Assembly (NCBI GenBank): GCA_910592005.1 | Contig: CAJVPP010001826.1 | Span: 1 to 17,668 of the forward strand | DNA: 17,668 nt | Direction of reading: 5' to 3' | Source: Funneliformis mosseae | Lineage: Eukaryota > Glomeromycota > Glomeromycetes > Glomerales > Glomeraceae | Part shown: positions 10,068 through 17,668 of the stretch, piece by piece | Layout of the letters: each line of letters opens with the position of its first letter | Numbering within the stretch: position 1 is the stretch's first letter | The notes under the pieces: model-generated | Seen by the model: the letters and a program-made list of their open reading frames with translations, nothing else | Told to the model about the DNA's origin: nothing | Database searches by the model: none | Program-made: the position numbers and the translations under genes

Positions 10068-10543
10068 ATGCGCAAAGTAGAATACTTTATTAATGATTTT
10101 TTAGAATTAGAAAATGTTAGAGAAACAAGTGAAATATATGATGCTATCAAAGAAGGAGAGAGTACACAAATCCTAGGCCATTTAATGCGAGTCTCAGCAT
10201 CAAGTTATTTCTTTGCTCTCTTATATTTACAAAAAATATCTATAACTAATTTGTTTCTATTGCTAACATTTCTAATATTCTTCTCCCTATACTCTTTTTC
10301 TACACTAGATTTTTGAAATAAATTTTTCCACACATATCTACATAATTTTCATCTATCTTCACTCCTATTCACATAAATTATATAGAAAGATAAGTGAATT
10401 TCCCAGAAATGAAATAATTTCGAAACTATATGAAGAATCTTGAAGATTAACAACAAGATAAAAAAAATGAGGTATCTGATTTCACAATTACTGGTACACT
10501 TCATTTTTATAATATTTTACACCGTCTCATATTTATAGCTTAA
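10068..10543 (+). pseudogene. small acidic protein remnant, two exons
   Basis: ATG 10068 opens a frame with good coding character for about 45 residues (MRKVEYFINDFLELENVRET, then SEIYDAIKEGESTQILGHLM), then turns T-rich and hydrophobic, as an unspliced intron would. After an acceptor-like TATATAG at 10385 a second coding stretch follows (KISEFPRNEIISKLYEE). A one-base shift near 10440 leads to a charged segment (QQDKKNEVSDFTITG) ending at TAA 10541-10543, with a TAA at 10448 inside it. I could not fix the donor. It is divergent from the gene at 7238-9932 across 135 bases, so the two may have shared a promoter. No family is recognised. Confidence 0.42.
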
Positions 10544-11414
10544 TATATTGTAATAAAGAAATTTTGATTTTTTTATCGTCAGTTCAATACTGCGCCAAAT
10601 GTCAATAATTCAGTATCTATTGCCAAAAAATTTTATTCAATATATTGCGCACTGTATCTCAGCATGTGACAAAAATCTGGTGACAGAAATTAATACTACG
10701 CTGATTAGGTACATGACAATGATCACAATTTTCTCAGCAAATATCAAATAAACAGAAAGAATCAAGAAAGATAATATGTTCGCTTTATTTTTGAGCATCT
10801 ATAGAGCTGAAAAAAATGCTTAGCATTGTGATGGCGATTTTTTAGAATCAAGCCAAGAAATCAAACAAACTAATTTTGCTATTACTTCGCAGTTTGATTG
10901 ATTATTGATATTGTTGAGGTTAATAATAATAAGTTTGAATATTTGTTTTGATCCTTTTTTGCTTTACTTGCATAAGGCGGATAAAAGGATTCACTAAATA
11001 AAGCTTCACCTTTTTATAAGATTTGTAGTGTATTTAAGGATCAATTTTTGGAATAAATCTTTAAGAAAATTATGTTATTATGATTCATCACGAAATTAAA
11101 TCAACAGATACTCCTTAAAATTATAATAGATACTGGGATTGTGTTCTTGGATTAATAAGGAGATCTTTTTTATTATTAATACATATAAAAGCTTGAGTAT
11201 ATGCGGGAAGTTTTGAAAATAAATGATATAGTGGTAATGACTTGTTCTCGTCATACATGGTGACTTTTTTTAAATGATACTGCGCTTTAATTAAGTATCG
11301 ATTCACAGATGAAAAACTGATTAAGAAATATTAGCATACAAACATATCCTACACTCTTCTCAACATATACTAGATATTAACATGTAAATATATTGCGCTT
11401 AATGTGTCTTAACT
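10544..11414. other. no supported gene
   Basis: This is AT-rich sequence in which I see no convincing gene. The minus-strand frame at 11121-11306 includes YHLFSKLPAYTQAFICINNK, which has some coding look. It has no start context, splice sites or recognisable relatives, so I leave it uncalled. It could be a distant exon or a remnant of another family member. Confidence 0.4.
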
Positions 11415-12062
11415 TTATTGATTGTAAATAAAAAATACATATTTTTGTTCATACTGCGGAATAATATCTAGTGCAACAATACTATCATATAGCTACGATT
11501 GCGAACTTAAATTTATTGCTTGAAGAGTTACAACTAAGATAATATTCTGTTCCATACCATTCACCATGTAATCCATAATTCCTATGTTTTCCATCGCAAA
11601 TAGGACATGGTGAGCTTCACAGTTGAGGTGATGCAAAATTATAATTATCAATCCCTCTAAAACTATTTTAGAATTTCAGGTATGTAAAATATTCTAAGAC
11701 AGACTTGATAATTAATTCTAGATCAGGTTTGGTTTCGAAAGTGGTGGGTCCATTTTCTTCACATTGCTCAGGAAAAGATAAATAGAATGCTTTATTTTCT
11801 GACTTCAAATTTACGAGAAGGTTGGCTTCTGATGCATGTGTTTCTAATAATTGCCATGGCTCATACCCAGTTTCTTTTTATATTTTTTGTATAAATTGAA
11901 ACAAATCTTATCTGTCAAAACGCATGGTAAACCAGTTAATTTGGTAAGCCAATCCAGATACTTGGGGTTAATACTTTATCGAACTTGCTCATATTGTCTT
12001 TTTATATAATTACAGATCAATTTAAATTCCTGAATAGAAAGCTGTCTACTATTTCTTATCAT
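11415..12062 (-). pseudogene. primase-type zinc-motif protein F, broken
   Basis: A minus-strand coding region runs from ATG 12062 (MIRNSRQLSIQEFKLICNYI) to TAA 11415-11417, about 215 codons, crossing three frames. After YLDWLTKLTGLPCVLTDKI it shifts near 11890. The next frame holds ETGYEPWQLLETHASEANLL, a long well-coded stretch, and PCPICDGKHRNYGLHGEWYG then EYYLSCNSSS. The C-x2-C-x3-H...C arrangement resembles the zinc-binding tail of archaeo-eukaryotic (herpes UL52/NCLDV-type) primases. No primase catalytic aspartates are visible, so only the zinc module is suggested. A second shift near 11495 gives LYDSIVALDIIPQYEQKY. Stops are TAA after EQVR, TAA after IQKI, TAA after YLKF and TGA after ASPQL. 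It starts 63 bases beyond the stop of the gene at 12126-13782, on the same strand. Confidence 0.62.
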
Positions 12063-12125
12063 ATTTCCAAAAAAATAATTAGATCATCTTTCGAAGTATC
12101 TATGATATAAGAAAGGGCAATGAGA

Positions 12126-13782
12126 CTATGCAACTATCTCAATTTCATGCTGTTCACATTTAATAAAATAGGATCTGGCTTCATATCTACCTTCTATACT
12201 TTCCTCATCATCATGATCTAACTTGCATAATGGACATGAAGTCTCGTCAGTAATTCCATAATAATCAACATTTTCACTACTAAATTCTTTATATAAATTA
12301 GGATATTGATACAATGCTTTGTTGTGAAAATAGGCGCAGTCATAGGTTGGCTGAAGTGCAGCATCAGTTTTATTAATTTTCAAAGTTACGTGTCTGTTCC
12401 AATTTGAAACGGAGTCATCATAATTTACATCATCTGTATTGGTAGGAAAATCATTTATAATGTCCTGGATCTAATTATCAGATAAATTTGAGATAGCACT
12501 TGCGTTACAGCTAATTATTTGGATTCTATTTATTCCTATCCCATCAAACAATATATAGATTTTTTTAGCTCTGAAAGTTATTTTACACAAGTTTACATCA
12601 GTAATGTCAGGAAGAAGGGGTTTGATTTCGCTATACACCAATGTTCTTGCTAATTTGTCATTAATACTATTCTTAAACTTAACATCTCTAACTCAATTCT
12701 TATATGCCTTATAGTAATAATACCAGCATAAGATCTCCTTTTGTCTGGCTTTCATTGCTATATTAAATAGATCAACTATTACTTGTGATGTAACTTTATT
12801 AGATCCTATCAAAATTGCTTCTAAGGAGAATTCGGGAATCTGTATATCAAATATTTTATTTTCACTCTGTGAAGGGATCCCTTGCCTTCCATATAAGTAG
12901 ATAACTCGTCTCTCAAGTCTTGTTCTACTTTCAGATTATAGAGAATTTTTCCCACCTTCTCATCACATTCGAAGCTAGAAGAAGCATTACATGGTTTAGA
13001 TGATAGACTGTTATTAGAATTTTCTGAAACCCGAGTATTCTTTTTATCTCGCAAAATCTCTGATTGAGGAAAAGAAAAACCCTGTCCATTTTTTCATTTA
13101 ATAGAATGGCAGAATCTAAAGAAGTTACGAGTGTTTCTGAATCTGGTTCTCTCTGAGAAGTTACTTCTGGTGACAAATTATCTTGAAATTTCTTTTCCCG
13201 CTTCCTTTACCTAATCTCATTGCCAACCTTCTTCTTATACACTGCGTTTAAGAATTCATCGGTCTCCTTATTCTCTTCACAAAATGGAGAGCTAGTAGAC
13301 ACACTTACCTCTGGTACTGTATTATTTGTTTTGCTATCAGGCTTATACTACTCAAGCTGGGTTTACTTCTAGCAAATATCATGTATATCAATTATCTCTG
13401 ATAATACCTCTGACATCGGTATTTGCTTAAGCAAACAATCATCTATTATCTTATCCTCCGTTGACTTAGTATCAACATTATTTTGCTGGTCTACTACAAA
13501 TTTGGATACATCAACAGCTGGTACGGATACCTCTGGTAACCCCTCTGATATCATTTTATTATCATTCTGTGGCTGTCTATTCACTATCAAGGAAGCCTGT
13601 TCTAATAACGCAAGTCTGGCCTTAAGCTCTGTATTTTTTTGCTCTAGTTCTTTGACCCTTACATCGCGCCTGGCATTCTCCTCAATAATCTGACTCAGCT
13701 TTACGATCTCAGCCTCGAGCTCATAATTCTTGGCCACAAGTCTAGCATTTTCTTGCCTAAGTAAGTCAATCTCAGATTCCAT
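12126..13782 (-). pseudogene. coiled-coil protein C with C-terminal primase-type zinc motif, broken
   Basis: This is a minus-strand gene of about 552 codons. I chose ATG 13782 (MESEIDLLRQENARLVAKNY) because the upstream in-frame codon at 13794 is GTG. Residues 1-60 form a coiled coil, followed by an acidic disordered stretch. Four stops lie between 13370 and 13200, the last breaking NEIR/RKREKKF. A shift near 13080 leads to RVSENSNNSLSSKPCNASSS and VEQDLRDELSTYMEGKG. A second near 12885 leads to IPSQSENKIFDIQIPEFS, KARQKEILCWYYYYKAYKN, a TGA, and LARTLVYSEIKPLLPDITDV. A TAG breaks LSDN/IQDII. The C-terminus is YYGITDETSCPLCKLDHDDE ... SYFIKCEQHEIEIVA, with C-x2-C-x3-H and a late Cys, again primase-zinc-like. 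From memory this is a very large Rhizophagus family of unknown function. Stops fit CAA, CAG or CGA changed to TAA, TAG or TGA. Confidence 0.74.
12391..12415 (-). repeat. palindromic repeat core, copy 2 (inside a coding exon)
   Basis: GTGTCTGTTCCAATTTGAAA followed by CGGAG matches the GTGTCCGTTCCAATTTGGAA start of the copy at 13831. Here it lies within the reading frame of the gene at 12126-13782 and encodes SVSNWNRH. The similarity stops at the core and does not extend into the AGATCACTTTTG part. Confidence 0.6.
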
Positions 13783-13830
13783 TTTTGATAACACTTTTTA
13801 TACAAGTATTCAAAATAAAAAAGTCATTGT

Positions 13831-14010
13831 GTCCGTTCCAATTTGGAACGCAGATCACTTTTGTCGAGAAAAAAATGTTTTATTAATACACGCAAAAAGG
13901 TACATGCTGTAATTTCGTTTTACAAAATGAAATGTTTCTATACTAATCCCTACAGACCCACACCAGTGTTTCGTTCATCTAAACTATCTATACTAACATA
14001 ATATCCCAAC
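13831..14010 (-). repeat. palindromic repeat, copy 3, with LRR-gene tail remnant
   Basis: CGTTCCAA-T-TTGGAACG at 13834-13850 is a perfect 8-base inverted repeat around one base. It is followed by CAGATCACTTTTGTCGAGAA and an ATTAATA tract. The sequence to about 14010 also resembles 17201-17365, including AACTATCTATACTAACA here against AACTATCTACACTAACA there. On the minus strand this reads VSIDS, matching VSVDS in the leucine-rich-repeat gene tail. So this is probably a broken copy of the 3' end of such a gene, sitting just upstream of the start of the gene at 12126-13782. AATAAA on the minus strand could be a polyadenylation signal. Confidence 0.7.
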
Positions 14011-14580
14011 ATTAATTTGTCCTCAACATCGATATTCTGGATAGAATAAAATGGTCGTCAGTTATGCATGGAACTTGCAGAGTCAGAAATAAATTAACAG
14101 TATTGATCTTAGTAAACCCGCCGATGATTTATGTTTTTTGCCTTCTGTAATGTTAATATGTTTCCTTGAAATCCTAAATGAAAAATTATCTATTAGCTTG
14201 TAAGCTCAGAACTGCAAGTACACAATCAGTCAGCACAACCAAAAAAAAATGTTCGTATCTTTTAAAATTGCTGATGTCTCGTCGGAAATATTTGTACTTC
14301 ATATTGCAGTATGATGTGAATAGGCGTTCTCAAAAAAATAGAATTGGATATAGCAGGAAGGAAATATCATTTTATGGGTTAGGACTCGAGATGTTTCTCA
14401 CTTTGAAATAACCGCTATATTATTGAAAATAAAGTATAAAAAAATATTACCTAAGTCATACTAGTCATACAGATTAGAGCACGGCTTGTTAGTTTTGTGT
14501 CCAGCCCCAAAAAGAAGAGTAAATCATGCATAGACTCGGCAGGTAATTCCACCATCAACCTCATTTACAAGTATTTATGA

Positions 14581-14641
14581 AGCAAGTCATTCCGCTACAC
14601 TTGTGAGAGCTAGGCCAGTGTTAAGAGCAGGTCATTCCGCT
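14581..14641 (+). repeat. 16-base direct repeat pair
   Basis: AGCAAGTCATTCCGCT at 14581-14596 and AGCAGGTCATTCCGCT at 14626-14641 differ at one base and lie 45 bases apart. Their position about 250-300 bases upstream of ATG 14887 would suit a pair of transcription-factor sites, which is inference only. Confidence 0.7.
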
Positions 14642-14690
14642 CCTGATTTTAGCTGAGTATCAGAAGCAATAAGATAAGCAAAAATCTATG

Positions 14691-14736
14691 TCACATGATA
14701 TTTAACGAAACGCGTTTACAAGCAAAAATCATGTGA
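14691..14736. promoter_or_regulatory. dyad enclosing an MCB-like ACGCGT palindrome
   Basis: TCACATGAT at 14691-14699 and ATCATGTGA at 14728-14736 are perfect 9-base inverted arms. Almost exactly at their centre lies the 10-base palindrome AAACGCGTTT (14708-14717), which contains ACGCGT, the MluI cell-cycle box bound by MBF in ascomycete yeasts. The arms contain CATGTGA/TCACATG, an E-box-like core. It lies about 150 bases upstream of ATG 14887. Regulation is inferred from motif form only. Confidence 0.45.
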
Positions 14737-14886
14737 TAACAGAATTAAGGTAAAGACTGGTCGTATAGCATCAAGATCGATACTTTTGCATGTCAGGATC
14801 GCAAGATTTTATAGCGGGCTAGAACGTAAATAATCCTTCAGACCAATTAACCAAAGAAATAATTTACCCTTTACTATAAACGAAGA

Positions 14887-16720
14887 ATGCCACAACTTTC
14901 ATATCCTCCAGGGTTAGCAGATTGGTGCCTTCCTTTCGATGAAAATCTTCCTAAAGAAATCGCAACTCATTTTATTGATCTTCCAGTAAAACGTTACGAT
15001 GAAATACCTGAATTTTTGTATTCTGTACTGGATCTTCTTAATAAACTGAACGACACATTCACGGCTTATATCACAAGTCTTAAATTAATATCAGAACAAG
15101 TAATCACGCCAATCAGAGTTTGTAATTACTGCTAAGAGTTGAGCAAGTTTGTAAAGGGACCCAATCGAAAAAATATCTTTTTCGAAAATGTTGAAAAAGC
15201 TCGAAGATATCTCCAGAAAGAAGGGTTTGCTAGAAGAGTAGAAGGTGATGTGTTGAAAGTTTTTGAGGGAGTACGTGAAAATGTTGCGTCGGAACTAAGA
15301 GAGATAGTTCAAAAATCTACTACGTCTTTTCTACCGAAAAAACGTGTGCGTGATACACAAGAAAGAGAACTTGATGTTGTGAATGAATATTTGGTGAATT
15401 TCATGATCGATGCTTCTGATGTTTTCAGAAAAGTAACTTTTCCGTCATACTATAACAAACTTAAAACTATCTGGAAAACTCGAGATTCTGAGTCCAAATT
15501 TTACGTACTCGATTTAGGAGATGAAGATACATGGAAACAGGTATATAGACTTTTAAATGAGGGTGAATTGGATTCGTTATATGAAAGGTTAATATTGGAA
15601 GATGAAGAAAAATTCATAAGTGAAAAGACACATGAGTATTTAGCATTTTTTGATTATATTGTACCTGCTCAATCAAAGGGAGACGAAGCAGTTGATAGTT
15701 ATCTTGTGAACAAAAGTAATAACGAGACTATAGAAGAAAACAATGAAGTGGAGAAAATAGTACATCAATTGAGCAGTGTACCCGAAAAATATTACTATTT
15801 ATCCAACTTCTTTCCTATTCCGACGGATTATGAACAATCCAAAATGCCTGATTTATTTATTGTCAAGAATATCTCCAACCATTTTGACATCATCACAAAA
15901 ATGAATGGTGCCATGAATAAGACTCCTGAGCGGACATAGACAGCCCATGTATTAGCATACATTTTTTCTATCACTTTTTGTTTTATTGACTCGTCGCAGT
16001 ATTTTTCATGTGAAAGAGACATATCTATAAAAATCGATATTCAAGATAACGGCTATAAAGCCGATGGAGTATTAGAGCTTTTCAAACGACTCAAGCAAAT
16101 TCCATTGTTTTTGCTTGAAGTGTCGGAAGGGCTTAATAATCCAGATCCAGATAAGATTAATGATGATAGGCATAAATTACTGAGCGAGGGTGTCTTTGGC
16201 CTTAATAAATTTATGTTAAGTACCGAGTTACCAAAATGGAAAGTATGCAAAACACTGGGATTTTTTTAGCCCAAGCATTTGGTAATTTTTTTTAATAATT
16301 TTGAACCTGCAGGTGATTTTGATCTAATATATTCTTGTTTTTGTTTGTAGCTGATAAAATTGAAATTGGCCAATTAATATTTATTGGTCCTGGTTTATAT
16401 CTTTTTGCACCATTTACAATCCCAGTTCTTACGATCCCAACTTCCAATACTGATCTAAATCATGTACCTAGACTTATTAGAACACTTTTATGCTTACAAT
16501 ACAATCTTGTTGAAAAGATCAAAAGGTTTATAGAGTTTAGAAAGGAAGGACAAGAAAACATAACGATGTTCAAGCCCAAGTATGCAACTGGATTCACACC
16601 AGGACGCAAAATGCTGTGACGTTTGCAGAATTTCTGCCAAAAATATCGAGAGGAGAAGGAAAGAATGTGAATAGTAGGGGGAGAGGTCGCAGTAGAGACC
16701 GTGGTAGGGGTTCTGCATGA
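14887..16720 (+). pseudogene. PD-(D/E)XK-like fungal family protein D with RGG tail, lightly damaged
   Basis: ATG 14887 (MPQLSYPPGLADWCLPFDEN) starts a frame that is open to 16266 apart from TAA 15133 and TAG 15937. A one-base loss at 16261-16269 follows, then an intron at 16282-16350 (GTAATT...TTTGTAG, 69 bases), an exon from 16351, a one-base loss in an A run near 16610, and TGA at 16718-16720. The total is about 590 residues. The N-terminal half is helical and charged. The second half has ISIKIDIQDNGYKADGVLEL, IPLFLLEVSEGL, a helix (HKLLSEGVFGLNKFM), WKVCKTLGFF, and IEIGQLIFIGPGLYLFAPF. D...E-V-S with this order fits a PD-(D/E)XK-like fold lacking the usual lysine. The C-terminus is an RGG-type basic tail (SRGRGRSRDRGRGSA), as in RNA-binding proteins. 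It is the best-preserved gene here, and the few lesions could include sequencing errors. The family is recognised from memory; function is unknown. Confidence 0.72.
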
Positions 16721-16921
16721 GTTTATGTTTCTATTTTCTTGTATTAAAATATTGCATTTATTCTGTTATGTCATAATATAAATATTGATTCGAATTTGGT
16801 TGTATAAATCTCTTTCAAGCAATATTTCATATACTGTATTGTAATTAAAAAATTTGCAGTGCAGTATAATATTCATGCACCAAAACTTAACTAATATGAT
16901 TCTATAATTAACACAAATATT

Positions 16922-17187
16922 TCATTTCCTATATCTGTTGTTGAAAGCCTTATTAGTGAGGAGATTAGCCAATTCCCGCTCAAATATCCCAAGATATTAA
17001 TATTTTAGAACTATTGCAAAAAATTGGCAGAAATAAAAAAACAAATACTTCTTACCTTTATATTTTGTTTTTTCATAATATTCTGCTCAGCCTCACATCC
17101 AAAGAAATTTGCTCTTTGACATGTGATTAATTTCGTAGCATGATCAAAAATCAAGTGATATGTGCCATCATGATTTCTCAAAGGTAT
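16922..17187 (-). pseudogene. small two-exon gene remnant K
   Basis: Exon 17187-17056 (44 codons) is fully open and reads LRNHDGTYHLIFDHATKLIT then CQRANFFGCEAEQNIMKKQN. It ends at a GTAAGA donor. A second stretch reading RELANLLTNKAFNNRYRK, with TGA at 16922-16924, is in phase if the acceptor is TTTGAG at 16979. Coding character seems to extend a little further upstream (LGIFE), so that acceptor is uncertain. There is no in-frame start. The frame meets a TGA about three codons upstream, near the palindromic repeat at 17203, so the 5' part is missing. I do not recognise the product. Confidence 0.5.
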
Positions 17188-17200
17188 AAAAGATCACGTA

Positions 17201-17245
17201 TCCGTTCCAATTTGGGACGCAGACCACTTTCGCCAAGAAAAATTT
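17201..17245 (-). repeat. palindromic repeat, copy 4, in the LRR gene 3' region
   Basis: CGTTCCAA-T-TTGGGACG at 17203-17219 is the same inverted core with one mismatch, followed by CAGACCACTTTCGCCAAGAA. On the minus strand it begins just after the TAA at 17250-17252 of the leucine-rich-repeat gene and follows an AATAAA. It therefore looks like that gene's 3' untranslated region or an element end. Confidence 0.75.
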
Positions 17246-17249
17246 TTTA

Positions 17250-17668
17250 TTAAATACATGCAAAATAAATACAAAGGTTCAGGATGTAACTGTGATACAT
17301 ATTATTTTTTGATCTTAGCCTCTTGCTAGACAGAGAACTATCTACACTAACACGATCTTTTAACAGCCTAACAATGGCACCAATCAGATTGCTGGGGATA
17401 GAACTGAATTCTGATTATCTCGCATACTTAGATCTAAAAGGTTCTGAAGACTCTGAGCTAAAATCTGTCTACTAGCAATGTTATTCTGTATAAGATGATT
17501 TATAACTACTCCAATCAGATCAGGAGTTGTTATAGTACCCACGAAATTCTCGACATAGATATTTGAATTAAGAGAAATGAGCTGATCTACAGCTTCTTTA
17601 CTAATACTATAACATCCCTTTAGGTCAAGATATTTCAAATTAAGACATGATCTAGAAATTTCTTTAAT
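17250..17668 (-). pseudogene. leucine-rich-repeat (F-box/LRR-like) protein, 3' end
   Basis: The gene enters from the right edge, so the 5' part is not seen. It reads [20 protein letters not shown] then [20 protein letters not shown]. This is the L-x2-L-x-L-x2-C-x2-I pattern of cysteine-type leucine-rich repeats as in F-box/LRR substrate receptors of SCF ubiquitin ligases. Next comes a helical tail ([20 protein letters not shown]). The frame stops at TGA 17384-17386, but a one-base shift near 17395-17405 reopens it as [20 protein letters not shown] then SSLSSKRLRSKNN, reaching TAA 17250-17252. The short version may be an artefact of that shift. F-box/LRR proteins are numerous in Rhizophagus. 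No F-box is visible because it would lie outside the window. Confidence 0.7.

Larger units (their letters stand above)
14011..14886. other. gene-free stretch upstream of the gene at 14887
   Basis: I find no coding region that I trust. A plus-strand frame at 14178-14411 is short and lacks supporting context. The right half holds likely control elements of the gene at 14887: a pair of 16-base direct repeats and a dyad around an ACGCGT box, listed separately. Confidence 0.45.

Noticed and set aside
13834..13850. Helitron 3' hairpin
   Set aside because: The palindrome is suitable, but no CTRR terminus lies 10-12 bases beyond it on either strand at the three full copies.
14178..14411. Possible small plus-strand protein
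   Set aside because: Codon content is unremarkable and no family or splice context was seen, so it is left as uncalled sequence.
15828..16250. Minus-strand open frames opposite the gene at 14887-16720
   Set aside because: The plus-strand frame is continuous through this region and family-like, so these are shadows.
17203..17235. tRNA-derived SINE promoter (box A-like TGGCGAAAGTGG on the minus strand)
   Set aside because: The box B-like sequence is only a few bases away and does not match well. The spacing is wrong for a polymerase III promoter.

Overview
The window is strongly AT-rich eukaryotic nuclear DNA, most likely from an arbuscular mycorrhizal fungus (Glomeromycotina, Rhizophagus-like). 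Three things support this: short GT...AG introns of about 65-80 bases, the absence of bacterial operon or ribosome-binding-site signals, and several protein families that I recognise from memory as large lineage-specific families in that group. The organism call rests on recognition, not on a search.

Almost every gene is longer than any single open frame suggests. Joining reading frames across in-frame stops, one-base frameshifts and introns gives twelve coding loci and one fragment, nearly all decayed. From left to right they are: a retropepsin-like pseudogene (57-837, +); a coiled-coil fragment (891-1042, +); a helix-turn-helix gene with one stop (1028-1567, -); a 96-bp minisatellite (1615-1844); a coiled-coil plus zinc-ribbon pseudogene (1918-2993, +); a three-exon PD-(D/E)XK-like pseudogene (3170-5014, -); a cysteine-rich pseudogene (5508-6206, -); a nine-exon PD-(D/E)XK-like pseudogene with a 67-bp minisatellite in intron 1 (7238-9932, -); a small divergent gene remnant (10068-10543, +); two tandem genes ending in primase-type zinc motifs (11415-12062 and 12126-13782, -); a third PD-(D/E)XK-like gene with an RGG tail and only light damage (14887-16720, +); a small two-exon remnant (16922-17187, -); and the 3' end of a leucine-rich-repeat gene running off the right edge (17250-17668, -).

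No pathway or operon can be claimed. The window reads as a graveyard of expanded, probably mobile or recently duplicated fungal families. Three patterns cut across the genes. First, premature stops are overwhelmingly of the kind made by C-to-T or G-to-A transitions, as expected from methylcytosine deamination. Second, three otherwise dissimilar proteins share a D...E-x-(S/G) nuclease-like core in which the usual catalytic lysine position is changed. Third, a repeat with a 17-bp palindromic core occurs four times, once inside a coding exon.
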